Part shown: in pieces, positions 61,982 through 64,000 of the stretch | Layout: each line of letters starts with the position of its first letter | Numbering within the stretch: the first letter of the stretch is position 1 | NCBI RefSeq assembly: GCF_001424145.1 | Contig: NZ_LMQM01000001.1 | Span: forward strand, 620,001-684,000 | Length of the DNA stretch: 64,000 nucleotides | From: Chryseobacterium sp. Leaf404 | Lineage (GTDB): Bacteria > Bacteroidota > Bacteroidia > Flavobacteriales > Weeksellaceae | Direction of reading: 5' to 3' | Position numbers and translations under genes: made by a program | Notes under the pieces: generated by a model | The model's input: only the letters and a program-made list of their open reading frames with translations | What the model was told of the DNA's origin: nothing | Database searches by the model: none

Positions 61982-62489
61982 AATTGTATACGGACTTTAT
62001 GCTGATGACGACGATTTAATGAACGGCGTTAAAGCATTCAACGATAAAGGGATCTCTATAAACGAAGTTTATACTCCTTTCCCGGTTCACGGCCTTGATA
62101 AAGCTTTAGGATTGAAGAAAACAAGAATTTCTGATGCCGCATTTATCTTCGCTCTTTATGGTGTGACCATTGGTATTACTTTATCATGGTACATTATGAA
62201 CCACGACTGGCCACAGAATATTGGAGGTAAGCCGGCTTTCAGCTGGGTAAATAACTTCCCTGCTTTCATTGACCCAATGTTTGAACTGATGGTTTTCTGT
62301 ACCGCTCACTTGATGTCATTAACTTTCTTTGTTAGAAACAAAATGTATCTTGGAGCTCCGGCACAGAATCCGGATCCGAGAACTACTGATGATAAATTCT
62401 TAATGGAATTTGTAACTGATGATGTAGAATCTGTAAAGCAGCTTCTTATTGAAACCGGTGTAGAAGAGATAACTGTAAAAGATGCGTAA
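61968..62489 (+). CDS. actD: ActD, DUF3341 subunit
   Basis: 173 residues. A soluble N-terminal part (VYGLYADDDDLMNGVKAFND, YTPFPVHGLDKALGLKKTR) and two membrane helices (AAFIFALYGVTIGITLSWYI; MVFCTAHLMSLTFFVRNKMY) are the DUF3341 layout of ActD. It is a structural subunit that bridges ActC/ActF with the cytoplasm; no redox centre is present. It overlaps actC (14 nt) and actE (8 nt). Confidence 0.95.
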   Translation: MSTTKIVYGLYADDDDLMNGVKAFNDKGISINEVYTPFPVHGLDKALGLKKTRISDAAFIFALYGVTIGITLSWYIMNHDWPQNIGGKPAFSWVNNFPAFIDPMFELMVFCTAHLMSLTFFVRNKMYLGAPAQNPDPRTTDDKFLMEFVTDDVESVKQLLIETGVEEITVKDA

Positions 62490-63195
62490 GATGAAGAATA
62501 ATATTTTAAAAATTACAGCCTTTTTAGGTCTTTCAGCAGTATTGTTTACTTCTTGCGGACCAAAAGAAAATACACCTTTGGTATATTTCCCGGATATGTA
62601 TTTTCCTGTAGCTTATGACCCCTTGATGAAAGCTCAGGATGCATATTCAGATCATGAAAATGAAATTCCTGCTTTTGTAAGAAACAACGGCGCTACAGGT
62701 CTTGGCCCGGTAGAAGGTTCAGTGGCTCAGAATAAAGACGGCGTTTTTGCCGAAGATAAACTTCCAAAAAATCCTGAACAGTACAACGCTGGTTATGATG
62801 CTGCTAAAACAGTGACCACATCTCCTTTAAATCCTGCGAATGCTGATAAAGATATTGAAAGAGGTAAATTCTTGTTTGAACGTACGTGTTCTGCATGTCA
62901 CGGTATTGGTGGAGACGGGCAGGGGCCAATTGTTCAGAGCGGCGCTTATTCGGGTGTGCCAAATTATGCAGACAGAGAAATCACTGTAGGATCTGTGCAT
63001 TATGTATTAACAAACGGTAGAAATGCCATGGGTTCTTATGCCGGACAGCTTAGCGCTGGCGACAGATGGAGAGTGGCAATGTATGTGATGAATGCTTTCA
63101 AAAAAGGAGCACCGGCACCTGCAGCAGCTCCCGCGGCTACTCCAGCTGCACCGGCAGCAGCAGCGACTACTCAATCTACTGAAACTAAAAAATAA
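62482..63195 (+). CDS. actE: ActE, monoheme cytochrome c lipoprotein
   Basis: 237 residues. The signal ends in a lipobox (AVLFTSCGPKEN), so it is membrane-anchored by lipid. One heme site, CSACHGIGGDGQGP, and the probable axial Met in NAMGSYAGQL. The C-terminus is an Ala/Pro tail (APAAAPAATPAAPAAAATTQ). It probably hands electrons on to the terminal oxidase. Starts inside the actD end. Confidence 0.95.
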   Translation: MRKMKNNILKITAFLGLSAVLFTSCGPKENTPLVYFPDMYFPVAYDPLMKAQDAYSDHENEIPAFVRNNGATGLGPVEGSVAQNKDGVFAEDKLPKNPEQYNAGYDAAKTVTTSPLNPANADKDIERGKFLFERTCSACHGIGGDGQGPIVQSGAYSGVPNYADREITVGSVHYVLTNGRNAMGSYAGQLSAGDRWRVAMYVMNAFKKGAPAPAAAPAATPAAPAAAATTQSTETKK

Positions 63196-63203
63196 GAAAA
63201 GAA

Positions 63204-64000
63204 ATGTATAGTTTTTCACCAAAATTAAAATCAACTTCTCTCATACTTCTTGTTGTAGGTTTGGTTCTTTTCATAGCCGGTTATTTTTTGAATAGCGGTT
63301 TATCTACTGAAAAAATTCAGCACATGATGCATGAAGTACACTCTTCAGGTCATGATGCGCCTACACACTCAAGTGAGATGATAGGCTCTCAAGATGAAGA
63401 TTCTCATCTAAAGCATGCAACAATGCAGATTCACAATTCACCATTGGCATCTATCCATTTTGTAGCTGTATTTTTCTTCGGAATCAGTGCTGCAGTATTG
63501 TTTTTCTATTGTATTCAGCACGCAGCTCATGCAGGATGGCCAATTATCATCACAAGAGTAATGGAAGCTATCGCTTCATACATTCCTTACGGTGGAGCAA
63601 TATTAATTATCATCATGATTCTTAATATTACACATCAGGGACATTTGTTCCACTGGATGGATCCGGAATTAACAGATCCTACATCAGCACACTTTGATGT
63701 GATCCTGTTTGAAAAGAAAATTTTCCTTAATATTCCTTTCTACGCAATCAGAACATTTATCTACGTTTGTGGAGCATCATTCTTTGCCTGGAAACTGAAA
63801 TCTCAGTCTAAAAAAGTAGATGATACAAAATCTTTAGTGGAGTATCAGTTCCTTTACAGATGGGCTGTTGGTTACATTGCATTCTTCGGATTTGCTTCTG
63901 CAGCATGGGCTTGGGACTGGTTGATGTCTATTGACCCTCACTGGTATTCTACAATGTACATCTGGTATTCAATGGTAAGCTGTCTTTCAAGTGGTGTAGC
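63204..64000 (+). CDS. actF: ActF, second NrfD-like subunit (3'-partial)
   Basis: ATG at 63204 opens MYSFSPKLKSTSLILLVVGL and the frame stays open to the right edge (about 265 codons). It has membrane helices, a His-rich loop (MMHEVHSSGHDAPTHSS), and the conserved AAHAGWPIIITRVMEAIASY and AWAWDWLMSIDPHWYSTMYI segments typical of ActF. It follows actE by 8 nt. The gene continues outside the window. Confidence 0.93.
   Translation, partial: MYSFSPKLKSTSLILLVVGLVLFIAGYFLNSGLSTEKIQHMMHEVHSSGHDAPTHSSEMIGSQDEDSHLKHATMQIHNSPLASIHFVAVFFFGISAAVLFFYCIQHAAHAGWPIIITRVMEAIASYIPYGGAILIIIMILNITHQGHLFHWMDPELTDPTSAHFDVILFEKKIFLNIPFYAIRTFIYVCGASFFAWKLKSQSKKVDDTKSLVEYQFLYRWAVGYIAFFGFASAAWAWDWLMSIDPHWYSTMYIWYSMVSCLSSGV

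Noticed and set aside
1..64000. CRISPR array, prophage, integrative element or replication origin
   Set aside because: No regularly spaced direct repeats, phage structural genes, integrase or DnaA-box cluster was found.

Overview
The window is an AT-rich chromosome segment from a Bacteroidota bacterium, most likely class Flavobacteriia and close to Chryseobacterium/Weeksellaceae. The signs are promoters of the TAnnTTTG (-7) type, few Shine-Dalgarno sites, a GLPGLI-family protein, an FtsL-PBP(PASTA)-MurE division cluster, alternative complex III, and many short intergenic repeats typical of that group. No phage, insertion sequence or CRISPR array was seen.

Layout. 1-5257: a 5'-partial glycine-zipper protein, a secreted GH92 alpha-mannosidase, a structured intergenic element and lepA. 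5323-9575: a lipoprotein gene, then a small NAD/ADP-ribose island: a NUDIX-winged-helix regulator (NrtR-like), a decayed stretch with a SLOG-like remnant, a 'crystallin J1-like' ADP-ribose protein, a macro-domain protein and a NadR-like bifunctional enzyme. Three copies of a 17-bp operator-like word lie on the two promoters of this island. 9624-20159: an orphan PAS histidine kinase, a TPR protein, a ruined toxin-antitoxin pair, glmM, a Uma2 nuclease, the feoA-feoB iron-uptake genes with a 50-residue FeoB-associated protein, GLPGLI and DinB proteins. 20213-28872: a large outer-membrane beta-barrel protein, a cupin-8/JmjC-like protein, an M14 peptidase, and an aat-sirtuin-kptA run that ends in a gene broken by one TGA, then a DUF3127 protein with an SSB-like tail.

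29047-29298 holds three tRNAs (Leu-TAG, Gly-GCC, Leu-TAA). 29419-31988 is a graveyard: a two-gene HTH module and a TPR-membrane-LuxR regulator, all broken by several frameshifts. 32066-33957: an ElaA-type acetyltransferase, engB and an alpha/beta hydrolase.

34181-51291 is the division and cell-wall (dcw) cluster in the order mraZ-rsmH-ftsL-ftsI-murE-mraY-murD-ftsW-murG-murC-ftsQ-ftsA-ftsZ-yqeY. It carries a recognisable MraZ operator, and its gene junctions are filled with different families of short repeats, some of which have entered the coding sequences of murG and murC. The products make the UDP-MurNAc-peptide (DAP type), lipid I and lipid II, and build the Z-ring that uses them.

51709-55914: a bacilliredoxin, SelO, a multi-pass membrane protein and a SPOR protein. 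56100-64000: the act operon (actA-F), encoding alternative complex III, a quinol:cytochrome c oxidoreductase; actF runs off the right edge.

The most interesting signal is the NUDIX-regulator island with its shared operator word. Next are the decayed loci invisible to simple ORF calling and the repeat families captured inside essential cell-wall genes.
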